NCBI RefSeq assembly: GCF_030285925.1 | Contig: NZ_CP127251.1 | Span: 558,001-622,000 of the forward strand | DNA length: 64,000 nucleotides | Direction of reading: 5' to 3' | Source of the DNA: Devosia sp. YIM 151766 | GTDB taxonomy: Bacteria > Pseudomonadota > Alphaproteobacteria > Rhizobiales > Devosiaceae | Shown: positions 27,204-36,504 of the stretch, in pieces | Layout of the letters: every line of letters starts with the position of its first letter | Position numbering within the stretch: position 1 is the first letter of the stretch | The notes under the pieces: generated by a model | Database searches by the model: none | What the model was told of the DNA's origin: nothing | The model's input: the letters and a program-made list of their open reading frames with translations, nothing else | Made by a program: the position numbers and the translations under genes

Positions 27204-28466
27204 GTGAGCCTACAATCGACGATTCTGGAAAATGGCATGGTAGTGCTCACCGATGACATGCCGCATCTGGAAAGCGCCTCCTTGGGCGTGTGGGTGAAAG
27301 CTGGCGCCCGCTCCGAGCGCAAGGCCGAACACGGCATATCGCATCTGCTCGAACACATGGCCTTCAAGGGCACAGGCAGCCGCACCGCATTGCAGATCGC
27401 CGAGGCTATCGAGAATGTCGGCGGCGATCTCAACGCGGCGACATCCATCGAGCATACCGGCTATTTCGCCCGCGTGCTCAAGGACGATGTGGTTCTGGCG
27501 GCCGATATCCTTGCCGATATCCTGCAAAACTCTACCTTCGACGAGGGGGAACTGGCGCGGGAACAACAGGTGATCGTGCAGGAGATTGGCGCGGCGCGCG
27601 ACAATCCGGACGATCATGTCTTCGACCTGTTCCAACAGGCGGCCTATCCGACCCAGCCCATCGGCCGCACTATTCTGGGGACCGTCGATTCGGTGCGCGG
27701 CTTCAACCCCGACATGGTGCGCAAATATATGCGCCGCAATTATGTGGGCGACCATATGGTCATCGCCGCGGCCGGCAATGTCGATCATGACGGCCTTGTC
27801 GATGTCGCCCGGCAGCGCTTCGCCGATCTCGCGCCCAATGGCGCACCGGCTCCCCAGCGCGCGGAATATCAGGGCGGGCAAGAGCGGCTGATATCGGACC
27901 ACGAGCAAGCCCATATCGTGCTGGGTTTCGAGGGGCGCGCTTATAATTCGGACGGCTTCTATGCCGCGCAGGTGCTCGCCTCGGTGCTGGGCGGCGGCAT
28001 GAGCTCGCGCCTGTTCCAGGAAATCCGCGAGAAGCGCGGCCTCTGCTATTCGGTTTATTCCTTTCACTGGGCCTTCGCCGATAGCGGTGTTTTCGGCGTC
28101 GCCGCCGCGACTGGCGAGGACGAGGTGAACGAACTGGTGCCCGTGGTGCTGGACGAGTTGCGCCGGGCGACCGAAACCATCACCGACGAGGAAGTGGTGC
28201 GTGTGCGCAATCAGATTCGCGCCGGACTGCTAATGTCCCTGGAGAGCCCCTCGGCCCGTGCCGGCCAATTGGCGCGCCAGCAGATTCTCTGGGGCCGGCC
28301 GATCCCGATGCAGGAAACGGTGGAGCGCATCAATCGCATCACCGCCCAGCGCGTACGTGAAGTGGCTGAGCAGATATTCACCGCCGGCTCGCCGACCTTG
28401 GCGGGAATCGGCCCCATTGACGGCCTTGCCGATGTCGAAAGCATCGGCGAGACCCTGCAGCGCTGA
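27204..28466 (+). CDS. M16 family zinc metallopeptidase (mitochondrial processing peptidase-like)
   Basis: The 420-residue protein has an intact inverted zinc motif HLLEH (near residue 49) with the distal Glu in REQQVIVQEIG about 75 residues later, so it should be an active peptidase. It closely resembles the beta subunit of mitochondrial processing peptidase (GSRTALQIAEAIENVGGDLNA and LGGGMSSRLFQEIREKRGLCYSV), as usual for alphaproteobacteria. No signal peptide is visible, so it is cytosolic. GTG start at 27204 with GGAGG seven bases before it. Natural substrates are unknown. Confidence 0.93.
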   Translation: MSLQSTILENGMVVLTDDMPHLESASLGVWVKAGARSERKAEHGISHLLEHMAFKGTGSRTALQIAEAIENVGGDLNAATSIEHTGYFARVLKDDVVLAADILADILQNSTFDEGELAREQQVIVQEIGAARDNPDDHVFDLFQQAAYPTQPIGRTILGTVDSVRGFNPDMVRKYMRRNYVGDHMVIAAAGNVDHDGLVDVARQRFADLAPNGAPAPQRAEYQGGQERLISDHEQAHIVLGFEGRAYNSDGFYAAQVLASVLGGGMSSRLFQEIREKRGLCYSVYSFHWAFADSGVFGVAAATGEDEVNELVPVVLDELRRATETITDEEVVRVRNQIRAGLLMSLESPSARAGQLARQQILWGRPIPMQETVERINRITAQRVREVAEQIFTAGSPTLAGIGPIDGLADVESIGETLQR

Positions 28467-28473
28467 GGCGGCC

Positions 28474-29097
28474 ATGTTCTGGCCCTGGTCCTCGCCAGCG
28501 CCGTTGATTGCCCTTCAGGGGCAAAGAATCATGCTGCGCCTGCCGCAGCGCCGGGACTATGACGATTGGTACCGATTGCGCCGGACCAGCCAGGATTTCC
28601 TCCGCCCCTTCGAGCCGCGCTGGAGCGAGCTCGACCTCGCCCGCCGCGTCTATTCAATGCGGGTACGCCATGCCCGGCAGGAAGCGGAGGCGGGGACGGA
28701 CTATACCTTTTTCATCTTCCTTCCTGACAGGCGCAAGGAAGTGCTGGTCGGCGGCATAACGCTCTCCAATATCCGTCGCCGCGCCGCTCAATTTGTCAAT
28801 CTGGGCTATTGGATGGGCCAGGAATATGCCGGCCAAGGGCTGATGAGCGAAGCGGTGAGCGTCACCTTGCCATTCATCTTCCAGACCCTGGACCTGCACC
28901 GCGTCCATGCCGCATTCCTGCCCCACAACCTGGCGTCGCGCCGGGTTCTGGAAAAAAACGGCTTTGTCGAGGAGGGTTATGCCAAGCATTACCTCCAGAT
29001 CAACGGCCGCTGGGAAGACCATGTGCTGATGGGTTTGACCCGGGAACACTGGGAAACCTGGCGCCTGGGCATGCGTTTCCAGCATTGGGTCGCCTGA
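28474..29097 (+). CDS. GNAT family N-acetyltransferase (RimJ-like)
   Basis: A 207-residue acetyltransferase of the RimJ/RimL type. The acetyl-CoA binding loop is in GYWMGQEYAGQGLMSEAV near residue 115, and the C-terminal part NLASRRVLEKNGFVEEG matches the fold's last helix. Relatives acetylate N-termini of ribosomal proteins or small molecules; the substrate is not predictable. The ATG is seven bases after the M16 peptidase stop, so the two are co-transcribed. Confidence 0.88.
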   Translation: MFWPWSSPAPLIALQGQRIMLRLPQRRDYDDWYRLRRTSQDFLRPFEPRWSELDLARRVYSMRVRHARQEAEAGTDYTFFIFLPDRRKEVLVGGITLSNIRRRAAQFVNLGYWMGQEYAGQGLMSEAVSVTLPFIFQTLDLHRVHAAFLPHNLASRRVLEKNGFVEEGYAKHYLQINGRWEDHVLMGLTREHWETWRLGMRFQHWVA

Positions 29098-29278
29098 CCC
29101 GGCAATCTGTGTGTTGCGCTATGGCAACATGGACCGGCGCTTGTCGCAAGCGGCAATCTCCCTTACCAAGTTACCCACTCCGCTGGAGGGTAAAAAAGAC
29201 CATGGCTTGTCCGGGCTTTGCGCAAGCGCTCGCGACCGCCGCCATAATGAAGCCTAGCGCAGGATATAGCTGCCCCTG

Positions 29279-32158
29279 ATGCGTCATCTGTTTACACTCG
29301 CGATCTGTCTCGCGTTCGCGTTGCTCGCTCATGTCCCGGCAGGGGCATTCGAGGTCATCACCGTCCCCGAAGATGTCAATGCGGTCAATCTCTCGGAGGT
29401 GATCGAGGTCGTGCCGGGGCAGGGCGGGCGTGTGCAGCTTTCCACGGCGCCGGATGCCGATGGCATCATTCGCCGGATCGAGGTTCTGGCCAGCGACCAG
29501 AGTTCCGATCCCTTCTTCGCGCTGATCGCGCTGCGCAATGACAGCGACCAGCAGATCGAGCGCCTGCTCGTCGCTCCGTTCTATCGCCTGCCCGGCTCAG
29601 GCGTGTTCCAGCCCGATCTCGGCAGTTCCCGCATTGCCGCGGTTACCCCGAGCGCCGGCATTCGACCCGTGCGGCTGGCCGATCCGGAAGCGGATGTGTT
29701 CGAAGTCACCCTCGATCCCGGCGCCACCATGACGGTGGTGGCGGAACTGTCCGCCGAGCGGCTGCCGGAACTCTATCTCTGGGAGCCAAGCGCCTATCGC
29801 GACTACATCAACGCCTTTACCCTGTTCCGGGGCGTGGTGTTGGGCGTGGCGTCGCTGGCGGCGGTGTTCCTCACCATCATGTTTGTGGTCAAGGGGCGTG
29901 GCGTATTCCCGGCCACGGCAGCCTTTGCCTGGGCGGTGCTGGCCTATCTGCTGATCGATTTCGGTCTCATGGGGCGCTTGCTGGGCCTGTCTGCCGGCGG
30001 CGTTCAGCCCCTGCGGGCGGCGGCGGAGGCGGGCATTGCCACGACGCTGGCGGGCTTCCTTTTCATCTATCTCAACCTGCACCGCTGGCATTTGCGCTTC
30101 ATCCATCTGGCCCTGGGACTGGCGGCCTTGTTCCTGGCGCTGTTCGCCTTCGCCTTCCTCCAGCCCGATATCGCCGCCACCATTTCGCGGCTGGTGCTGG
30201 CGCTGCTGGGTGTGTCGGGCTTCTTTCTTATCCTGCTGCTGGCCTTGCGCGGCTATGATCGTGCCGTGCTGCTGGTGCCGACATGGATCATCTACATTGC
30301 CTGGCTGTTCTACGCCTGGCTTGTCGTGTCGGGTCGCGTGACCAATGACGTCGCTCAGCCGGCCGTGGCCGGCGGCCTGGTGCTGATCGTCATGCTGCTC
30401 GGCTTTACGGCAGTACAGCATGCCTTTTCCGAAGGGCAGGTTTCGGTCGGCACCCTGAGCGAGGTGGAACGAAGGGCCCTTGCCTTGACCGGCTCGGGCG
30501 ATTTCGTCTTCGACTGGAATATCGATCGCGACCGCGTGATGGTGAGCGATGAATTGGCGACGCGGCTGGGCGAAAAACGCGGCGCGCTGCGCGGCGCGAT
30601 CAAGCGCTGGCTCGACCGGGTGCATCCCGACGACCGCGACCGCTTCCGCACCGCCTTCGACACATTGGTGGAATTACGCCGCGGCAAGGTTTCCGCCGAT
30701 ATGCGGGTGGCGGGTCATGATGGCAATTACCGCACCTTCCGCATGCGGGTGAAGCCGGTTCTGGGCGGCGACGGGCAGGTCAATCGCATCGTGGGCACGT
30801 TGCAGGACGTGACGGAAGACCGCGCTGCCCGCGAGCGGCTGCTGCACGATGCCGTGCATGACAGCCTGACCGGCCTGCCCAATCGCCAGCTTTTCCTCGA
30901 TCGGCTCGAGCGCGCCCTGGTCCGGGCCCGCCTTCCGGGCGGCGCCAAGCCGGCCGTATTCCTCATCGACGCCGATCGCTTCATGGAACTCGAGGAGCGC
31001 ATCGGCCACTCGGCGGCAGATTCGGTACTATTGGCCATTTCCCGGCGCATCGCCCGCATCATGCGCCCGCTCGACACCGTCGCCCGCATTGCCGGCGACC
31101 AGTTCGCGGTGATTCTCGCCTCCGAGCAGGCGGCGAGCAAGATCGCCGAGACCGCCGAACAGATCCGCAAGGCACTGAAAGCGCCGTTCAATTTCGGCGA
31201 CCGGGACCTGGTGCTGACGGCGTCCATCGGCGTAACCATCTACGACAGCAATCCCTCCACCGCCGCCGATGTGCTGCGCGATGCGGAATTGGCGATGTAT
31301 TACGCCAAGCGGTTGGGCGGCGATCGCATCGAAGCCTATCGCGCTTCGGCCCGCTCCATCGCCTCCTATAACAGGGCGAGCGAGGAGGACCTGGAGCGCG
31401 GCATGAAGCAGGGCGAGCTGCATGTGCAGTTCCAGCCGATTGTCGATATTCAAACGGGCCAGCTCGCCGGGGCCGAAGCCCTGATGCGCTGGAACCATCC
31501 GACGCGCGGCGCGGTGACCCCGGATGAATTCGTGCCCCTGGCGGAACGCTCCGGCCAGATCGAGAGACTGGGGCGCCTGGCATTCGAGCAATCGGCGGCG
31601 CAGGCCAAGGACTGGCTGACCACGACGGGCTTGCCCGATGGATTTTTCATCTCGGTCAATCTCTCGCCCAGCCAATTGGCCACCGAGACCTTGCTCAATG
31701 ACATGCGGAACCTGGTTTCCCAGGATCGGGCCCTGGCGGCGCATCTGAAGCTCGAGATCACCGAGAGCCAGGTCATGAACAATCCCGAGCAATCCGCCTA
31801 TATGCTCGAAGCCCTGCGCAATATGGGGCTGGGACTGGCGCTTGACGATTTCGGCACTGGTCATTCCTCACTGAGCTATCTGCACCGCTTCCCCTTCGAC
31901 ACCATCAAGATACCCGCCGCGTTCGTGCGCATGGGCAGCGACAATGGCATCGCCCATACGCAGGGGCCGATCATCAAGGCCGTGGTGGCCCTTGCCGGTG
32001 ATCTGGACCTGATGGTCATTGCCGAAGGCGTCGAGAGCCTCGATGAGATCGAACGGCTGCGCCAGCTCGAATGCCGCTACGCTCAGGGCTTCGCGTTCGG
32101 CGCCGCCATGACGGGGAGCGAACTGGGCAAGAAACTGGCTGCGCAGATGGGAAAATAG
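29279..32158 (+). CDS. Membrane PAS-GGDEF-EAL protein, probable c-di-GMP phosphodiesterase
   Basis: A 959-residue receptor-like protein. Residues 1-23 are a signal peptide, about 25-180 form an extracytoplasmic domain, and 185-385 carry about seven hydrophobic helices, an arrangement like 7TMR-DISM receptors. A PAS domain (about 400-515), a GGDEF domain (about 520-690) and an EAL domain (about 700-955) follow. The GGDEF site reads AGDQF, so cyclase activity is probably lost. The EAL site looks complete: GAEALMRW near 731, the NLSPSQL Asn, LEITES, LDDFGTGHSS and VIAEGVES. It should therefore degrade c-di-GMP in response to an external signal. The N-terminal ligand is unknown. Confidence 0.88.
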   Translation: MRHLFTLAICLAFALLAHVPAGAFEVITVPEDVNAVNLSEVIEVVPGQGGRVQLSTAPDADGIIRRIEVLASDQSSDPFFALIALRNDSDQQIERLLVAPFYRLPGSGVFQPDLGSSRIAAVTPSAGIRPVRLADPEADVFEVTLDPGATMTVVAELSAERLPELYLWEPSAYRDYINAFTLFRGVVLGVASLAAVFLTIMFVVKGRGVFPATAAFAWAVLAYLLIDFGLMGRLLGLSAGGVQPLRAAAEAGIATTLAGFLFIYLNLHRWHLRFIHLALGLAALFLALFAFAFLQPDIAATISRLVLALLGVSGFFLILLLALRGYDRAVLLVPTWIIYIAWLFYAWLVVSGRVTNDVAQPAVAGGLVLIVMLLGFTAVQHAFSEGQVSVGTLSEVERRALALTGSGDFVFDWNIDRDRVMVSDELATRLGEKRGALRGAIKRWLDRVHPDDRDRFRTAFDTLVELRRGKVSADMRVAGHDGNYRTFRMRVKPVLGGDGQVNRIVGTLQDVTEDRAARERLLHDAVHDSLTGLPNRQLFLDRLERALVRARLPGGAKPAVFLIDADRFMELEERIGHSAADSVLLAISRRIARIMRPLDTVARIAGDQFAVILASEQAASKIAETAEQIRKALKAPFNFGDRDLVLTASIGVTIYDSNPSTAADVLRDAELAMYYAKRLGGDRIEAYRASARSIASYNRASEEDLERGMKQGELHVQFQPIVDIQTGQLAGAEALMRWNHPTRGAVTPDEFVPLAERSGQIERLGRLAFEQSAAQAKDWLTTTGLPDGFFISVNLSPSQLATETLLNDMRNLVSQDRALAAHLKLEITESQVMNNPEQSAYMLEALRNMGLGLALDDFGTGHSSLSYLHRFPFDTIKIPAAFVRMGSDNGIAHTQGPIIKAVVALAGDLDLMVIAEGVESLDEIERLRQLECRYAQGFAFGAAMTGSELGKKLAAQMGK

Positions 32159-32179
32159 GGTCCGCTGGACCAGATATCT

Positions 32180-32755
32180 TTACGCATGCCCCATTTCAGT
32201 GCTGAGCGTCGCCCTGGTGATATTGAGGCTCGCCAGGGCCTTGTCGTAGCGTTGTTCCACAGGCACATCGAACAGCAATTCCCGGCTGAATGGCACGGTC
32301 AGCCAGCCATTGGCGCCGATTTCGCTTTCCAATTGCCCAGCGCTCCAGCCACAGCAGCCCAACGCGAAAAGGGCGGCGCGCGGCGCCGGGCCGAAAGCCA
32401 TCGCCTTGAGAATGTCGAGCGTTGCCGTCAGCCCGACATCCTCGCTGACCTTGTAGGTATTGCCGCTATGATAATCGCCGCTATGCAGAACGAAGCCTCG
32501 GCCTTTTTCCACGGGACCGCCCCGCATCACCGCGCGCTGTCGAATTGAATCGGGCAGCCTGATCACCGCATCGGCATCGCCGAGGTCCAGTTCATCCAGA
32601 ATGTCGGCAAAACGCAGATTGGCCAGTTCGTGATTGACCACCAGCCCCATCGCGCCTTCCTCGCCATGCCCAACCACAAGGATGACGCTTTCCGCGAAAC
32701 GTTCATCCGCCATGTCGGGCATGGCAACAAGAAATTGGCCTTCGAGCGAGTTCAT
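32180..32755 (-). CDS. YqgE/AlgH family protein
   Basis: From the ATG at 32755 the protein has 191 residues and begins MNSLEGQFLVAMPDMADERF, followed by SVILVVGHGEEGAMGLVVNH, the family hallmark. GCCGWSAGQLESEIGANGWL near residue 125 is another conserved block. YqgE/AlgH proteins are cytosolic, about 190 residues, and their molecular function is not established. Converges with the EAL gene with a 21-base gap holding a small GGTCC/GGACC hairpin. Confidence 0.9.
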   Translation of the reverse strand: MNSLEGQFLVAMPDMADERFAESVILVVGHGEEGAMGLVVNHELANLRFADILDELDLGDADAVIRLPDSIRQRAVMRGGPVEKGRGFVLHSGDYHSGNTYKVSEDVGLTATLDILKAMAFGPAPRAALFALGCCGWSAGQLESEIGANGWLTVPFSRELLFDVPVEQRYDKALASLNITRATLSTEMGHA

Positions 32756-32877
32756 GAGGGCAATGTAGGCCTCACAGCCCATCGTGCCAAGCTCCCCGGC
32801 TTTCGGTGCGATGCGAATGCCTTCACGAAGGCCTGAACGACTGTTCCTTCATCTTTGCCTGCGCTAATGCCATTCCC

Positions 32878-33714
32878 ATGCGTCTGATATCGGTTCTTTG
32901 CCTCGCGATCTCCTTCCTTTGCCCGGCCGCCCTGGCGGCGGAAACGCCATGGCAGAGCCTGGCGCCGGGGGTGTCGATCCGCCTGATCGGCACCGGGCAG
33001 GTGGCCGACGATGGCAAGACGCTGGTGGCGCTGGAAATCGACATGCCGGACAGCACCAAGACCTATTGGCGCGTGCCGGGGGAAACCGGGCTGCCCGTCG
33101 ATCTCGATTTCTCGGATTCTGTCGGCGTCGTGGCTCACCGGCAATTCTGGCCCTATCCCCTCCGAGAGGAAAAGGCCGAAAAGACAGATTATGTCTATTA
33201 CGGCCATACGGTGCTGCCCATCGAATTGACCATGTCCGATCCGGACGGCACCGTCGACATCCTGGCAACGCTCGGTATCTGCTCGGAGATTTGCGTGCCG
33301 GCCCGGACTCGGCTGCGTCTGCCATTGACGGCGGGCCCGCCCGATGCGCCGAATGGCCTCAGGATAAGACAGGCCATGGCGGCGGTGCCGATCTCCTGGA
33401 CCGATGAACCCCACCCTATCGGTAGGGTATCGCTGATGGCGGGCGCGACCGCCATCGGCATACGCCTCGAGCAGGACGGCGTCGATGCTGCGAGCCTGAT
33501 TGCCGCCACCTCTAGCGGCGAGCCACTCTTCGGCGCGCCGCAAAAAAGCCCGCATGGCGACCTAGTCGTGCTTCCCATCCTGGGCAAAAGCGACAATAGT
33601 GCTCTGGACGGCTTGGAGGTCGAGATTACCTTCATGACCGAAATGGGGGCATATGTGGTGAGCCGGACCGTAGAGGCCGGCGACGCAGCGAACGAGACTG
33701 CATTGGGCCAATAA
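32878..33714 (+). CDS. Exported DsbD N-terminal-domain-like (thiol:disulfide interchange) protein
   Basis: The 278-residue product starts with a signal peptide (LISVLCLAISFLCPAALAAE). The next 160 residues resemble the periplasmic N-terminal domain of DsbD (pfam DsbC/DsbD-N): WRVPGETGLPVDLDF, PYPLREEKAEKTDYVYYG and the redox-like pair in LGICSEICVPA, a C-x3-C motif. There is no membrane domain and no thioredoxin domain, so this is not a full DsbD; it may relay electrons or carry copper tolerance functions like ScsB N-domains. No good ribosome site precedes the ATG. Divergent from yqgE and 97 bases before a peroxiredoxin gene. Confidence 0.75.
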   Translation: MRLISVLCLAISFLCPAALAAETPWQSLAPGVSIRLIGTGQVADDGKTLVALEIDMPDSTKTYWRVPGETGLPVDLDFSDSVGVVAHRQFWPYPLREEKAEKTDYVYYGHTVLPIELTMSDPDGTVDILATLGICSEICVPARTRLRLPLTAGPPDAPNGLRIRQAMAAVPISWTDEPHPIGRVSLMAGATAIGIRLEQDGVDAASLIAATSSGEPLFGAPQKSPHGDLVVLPILGKSDNSALDGLEVEITFMTEMGAYVVSRTVEAGDAANETALGQ

Positions 33715-33810
33715 GCCGGCCGGTCTTGTACACGAGCGAAAAGCCGCATATCGCAGGGCCTGAGTTTGGAGTAGGCGGCATGGCCGCCAAGCATGGGGCA
33801 AATTCCACCA

Positions 33811-34299
33811 ATGATTGAACGCGGCAATCCGCTCCCCTCGGTCGGGATCAAGCTGGTGACTGCGGCCGGTGTCGAGGACACGACGAGCGACGCGGTACTG
33901 GGGCGCGGCACTGTCGTTCTCTTCACCGTTCCCGGCGCTTTCACCCCGACCTGCCACGACAACCACCTGCCGGGCTTTATCGCCAATGCCGCCAAGTTTC
34001 GCGCAGCCGGCGTCGACAGGATCGTTTGCGCCTCGGCCAATGACCATCATGTCATGAAGGCCTGGGCAAACGCCTCCGAGGCGCTTGGTGACGTGGATTT
34101 TCTTGCCGACGGCAATGCGGATTTCGCCAGGGCGCTGGGCCTGGACAAGGATTTCACCGGCACCGGCATGGGTACGCGCTATGCCCGCGCCGCAATGATT
34201 ATTCGCGATGGCATAATTGATGCCGTGTTCGTGGAAGATGCGCCCGGCGTCAATGCCAGTGGCGCGCCCGCCATTCTCATGGCTCTCGAAGCCGCCTAA
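33811..34299 (+). CDS. Peroxiredoxin, Prx5 type
   Basis: A 162-residue thiol peroxidase. It contains the Prx5 active-site motif PGAFTPTCHDNHLPGF with the peroxidatic cysteine near residue 50, and IVCASANDHHVMKAW typical for the AhpC/TSA Prx5 subgroup. It reduces hydrogen peroxide and organic peroxides, using glutathione/glutaredoxin or thioredoxin. I chose ATG 33811 because family members start just before the (L)PS motif; the ATG at 33793 would add six residues. Position next to another thiol-redox gene is consistent with oxidative defence. Confidence 0.9.
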   Translation: MIERGNPLPSVGIKLVTAAGVEDTTSDAVLGRGTVVLFTVPGAFTPTCHDNHLPGFIANAAKFRAAGVDRIVCASANDHHVMKAWANASEALGDVDFLADGNADFARALGLDKDFTGTGMGTRYARAAMIIRDGIIDAVFVEDAPGVNASGAPAILMALEAA

Positions 34300-34320
34300 T
34301 CGCCAGGAGCCCGCGCCAAG

Positions 34321-34908
34321 ATGAACCCCAATCTGACGTCCCTGTATCGGATTTCCGCCTCCCTCGCCCTGGCCGCATTATTGGCCGGTTGCTCCATGGG
34401 CGGTCTGATGGGCGGCGGCTCCAACGCGGCTAATGCCAACTTGCAGAACGCCACGGCAACGCCGCAATCGGTAGCCCAGGCGCAGACCAATGCGCTGCCG
34501 GTAATCGCCACCGAATGCCCGCCCATCAAAGTGCGGCTGGGGGGCGAGGCCATGTATTATTATGGCGGCGGCCGCACCGGCGATTCCCAGGCGCTGCAAT
34601 ATCAGGGGGTGATCGACGAGGCGACGCGCAATTGCGTGGTTTCGAATGGCCAGATCACCGTCAATATGGGTGTATCGGGCCGCGTTCTGCTCGGCCCCGC
34701 CGGCCGGCAGACGTCGGTCAATGCGCCCATCCGCTTCGCCGTCGAGCGCGACGGCCAGGCCATATTCTCGGAAAAATACACGCTTCCTGTTGCCATTACG
34801 CCGCCGGCGCAGATGTCGGAATTCGTCAAGGTGGTGGAGAATGTGACCATCCCCTATCTTGGCGGAGAAACCATCACCATCTGGGTCGGTTTCGACACCA
34901 GGGGCTGA
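34321..34908 (+). CDS. Predicted lipoprotein of unknown function
   Basis: A 195-residue protein with a lipoprotein signal (ALAALLAGCSMGG; lipobox LLAGC, lipidated Cys near residue 23). A low-complexity Asn/Ala/Gln linker follows, then a domain with TECPPIKVRLGGEAMYYYGG and a beta-rich tail ending TITIWVGFDTRG. Two further cysteines (ECPP and NCVVSNG) could form a disulfide. I recall similar conserved lipoproteins in Hyphomicrobiales but no function. Ends just before a bidirectional terminator; 21 bases after the peroxiredoxin gene. Confidence 0.75.
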   Translation: MNPNLTSLYRISASLALAALLAGCSMGGLMGGGSNAANANLQNATATPQSVAQAQTNALPVIATECPPIKVRLGGEAMYYYGGGRTGDSQALQYQGVIDEATRNCVVSNGQITVNMGVSGRVLLGPAGRQTSVNAPIRFAVERDGQAIFSEKYTLPVAITPPAQMSEFVKVVENVTIPYLGGETITIWVGFDTRG

Positions 34909-34931
34909 TCGGCCTGCGCTAGAGATATGAG

Positions 34932-34957
34932 AAAGGCCCGGAACGTTCCGGGCCTTT
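34932..34957. terminator. Bidirectional terminator between lipoprotein gene and gcvPB
   Basis: A perfect 26-base palindrome (AAAGGCCCGGAAC then its complement) lies between the convergent lipoprotein and gcvPB genes, just two bases past the gcvPB stop. The arms end in AAA/TTT, giving a U-rich end in both directions. Confidence 0.82.
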
Positions 34958-34959
34958 GC

Positions 34960-36504
34960 TTATTCGGCCGCTTGCGGCAGGTTCGCCGGGCGTTCCCATT
35001 TGAGGATGGGCTGGCGGGCGGCGCGCGTCTCGTCCAGACGCCGGCGCGGGGCCTTCATCGGGGCGGCGGTGAAGCGCTCCCTATTGCCGGCTTTGGCATC
35101 GCTTGCCAGTTCCGCCATGACCTCGCAAAAGCGATCCAGCGTTTGCTTGCTCTCGCTTTCGGTCGGCTCGATCAGCATGGCGCCATGCACCACCAGCGGG
35201 AAATACATGGTCATGGGGTGGAAGCCTTCATCGATCAGCGCCTTGGCGAAATCGAGCGTGGTCACGCCGCTATCCTTGAGGAAGCTGTCGTCGAACAGGG
35301 CTTCGTGCATGGCCGGATATTCGGGGAACGGCACGGAGAACAGGTGTTGCAGCCGCGCCTTGACATAATTGGCGTTAAGCACCGCATCTTCAGCTGCCTG
35401 GGCCAGGCCATCGGCGCCATGGCTCAACATATAGGTCAGCGCGCGCACATACATGCCCATCTGGCCATGGAAGGCGGTGACGCGGCCCAGGGCTTGGCCC
35501 TCGGCATGCTCGACCATTTCCAACGCATCGCCATTCCTGCGCACGAACGGCACCGGCGCGAAGGGTGCCAGCGCCTCGGACAGCACCACGGGGCCGGCGC
35601 CCGGGCCGCCGCCGCCATGGGGCGTCGAGAAGGTCTTGTGCAGGTTGATATGCATGGCGTCGATGCCCAGATCGCCCGGCCGGACGATGCCCATGATGGC
35701 GTTGAAATTGGCGCCGTCGCAATAGAAGAACGCCCCCGCCTCATGCACCGCCTTGGCGATCTCGATAACCTGCGGCTCGAACAGGCCGCAGGTATTGGGA
35801 TTGGTGAGCATGATCGCCGCGACCTCCGGCGAAAGCGCCGTTTTCACCGCTTCGACATCCACGGTGCCATCGGCCTTGGCCGGCACGGGCTTGACACTAT
35901 AGCCGAGAAAGGCGGCGGTCGCTGGATTGGTGCCATGGGCGCTTTCGGGAACCAGGACCACGGAACGGTGCGCCTGGCCCCGGGCCGCCTGTGCCGCCTT
36001 GATCGCCATCATGCCGAGCAATTCGCCATGCGCGCCCGCCTTGGGCGACAGCGCCACGGCGGCGGTATTGGTCAGCGTCATCAGCCAATGCGACAATTGG
36101 TTCATCAGCTCCAGCGCGCCCTGCACGGTCGAAACCGGCTGCAAGGGATGGATGTCGGCAAAGCCGGGCAGGCGGGCCATTTTCTCGTTGAGGCGCGGAT
36201 TGTGCTTCATCGTGCACGAGCCCAGCGGATACATGCCGCTATCGATGGAATGATTGAGGCGCGAGAGGCGCACATAATGGCGCATGGCCTCGGGCTCGGT
36301 GAGGCCGGCCAGGTCGAGCTTGCTCTTGCGGGCGAAGCCGCCGAGACGGTCCTGGGCAAGCTCGACCTCGGGCAGGTCGACGCCGGAATGTTCGTTGTCG
36401 CCGATCTCGAACAGTAGTGGTTCGTCGGGCAGCAGCGCCGAGCCGGACGCGGCGGTGCCGATGGAGCCGACGCCGGTGGGGCGGCCTTGATTGTTCATGC
36501 TCAT
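34960..36504 (-). CDS. gcvPB: Glycine dehydrogenase (decarboxylating) subunit 2
   Basis: C-terminal half of the glycine cleavage P-protein as a separate 514-residue chain. It binds pyridoxal phosphate; the lysine lies in HINLHKTFSTPHGGGGPGAGP near residue 280. With GcvPA it releases CO2 from glycine and passes the aminomethyl group to the lipoyl arm of GcvH. ATG overlaps the gcvPA stop by four bases. It is the last gene of the gcv operon, ending at a strong palindromic terminator. A split P-protein is unusual among proteobacteria, where a single ~950-residue chain is common. Confidence 0.94.
   Translation of the reverse strand: MSMNNQGRPTGVGSIGTAASGSALLPDEPLLFEIGDNEHSGVDLPEVELAQDRLGGFARKSKLDLAGLTEPEAMRHYVRLSRLNHSIDSGMYPLGSCTMKHNPRLNEKMARLPGFADIHPLQPVSTVQGALELMNQLSHWLMTLTNTAAVALSPKAGAHGELLGMMAIKAAQAARGQAHRSVVLVPESAHGTNPATAAFLGYSVKPVPAKADGTVDVEAVKTALSPEVAAIMLTNPNTCGLFEPQVIEIAKAVHEAGAFFYCDGANFNAIMGIVRPGDLGIDAMHINLHKTFSTPHGGGGPGAGPVVLSEALAPFAPVPFVRRNGDALEMVEHAEGQALGRVTAFHGQMGMYVRALTYMLSHGADGLAQAAEDAVLNANYVKARLQHLFSVPFPEYPAMHEALFDDSFLKDSGVTTLDFAKALIDEGFHPMTMYFPLVVHGAMLIEPTESESKQTLDRFCEVMAELASDAKAGNRERFTAAPMKAPRRRLDETRAARQPILKWERPANLPQAAE

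Noticed and set aside
32159..32171. GGTCC-GCT-GGACC hairpin between the EAL and yqgE genes
   Set aside because: Five-base stem with a 3-base loop and no T-run; too weak to call a terminator, although position is suitable.
34927..36417. A 496-codon plus-strand frame over gcvPB
   Set aside because: It overlaps a strong terminator and an established gene; composition is that of a reverse-strand shadow.
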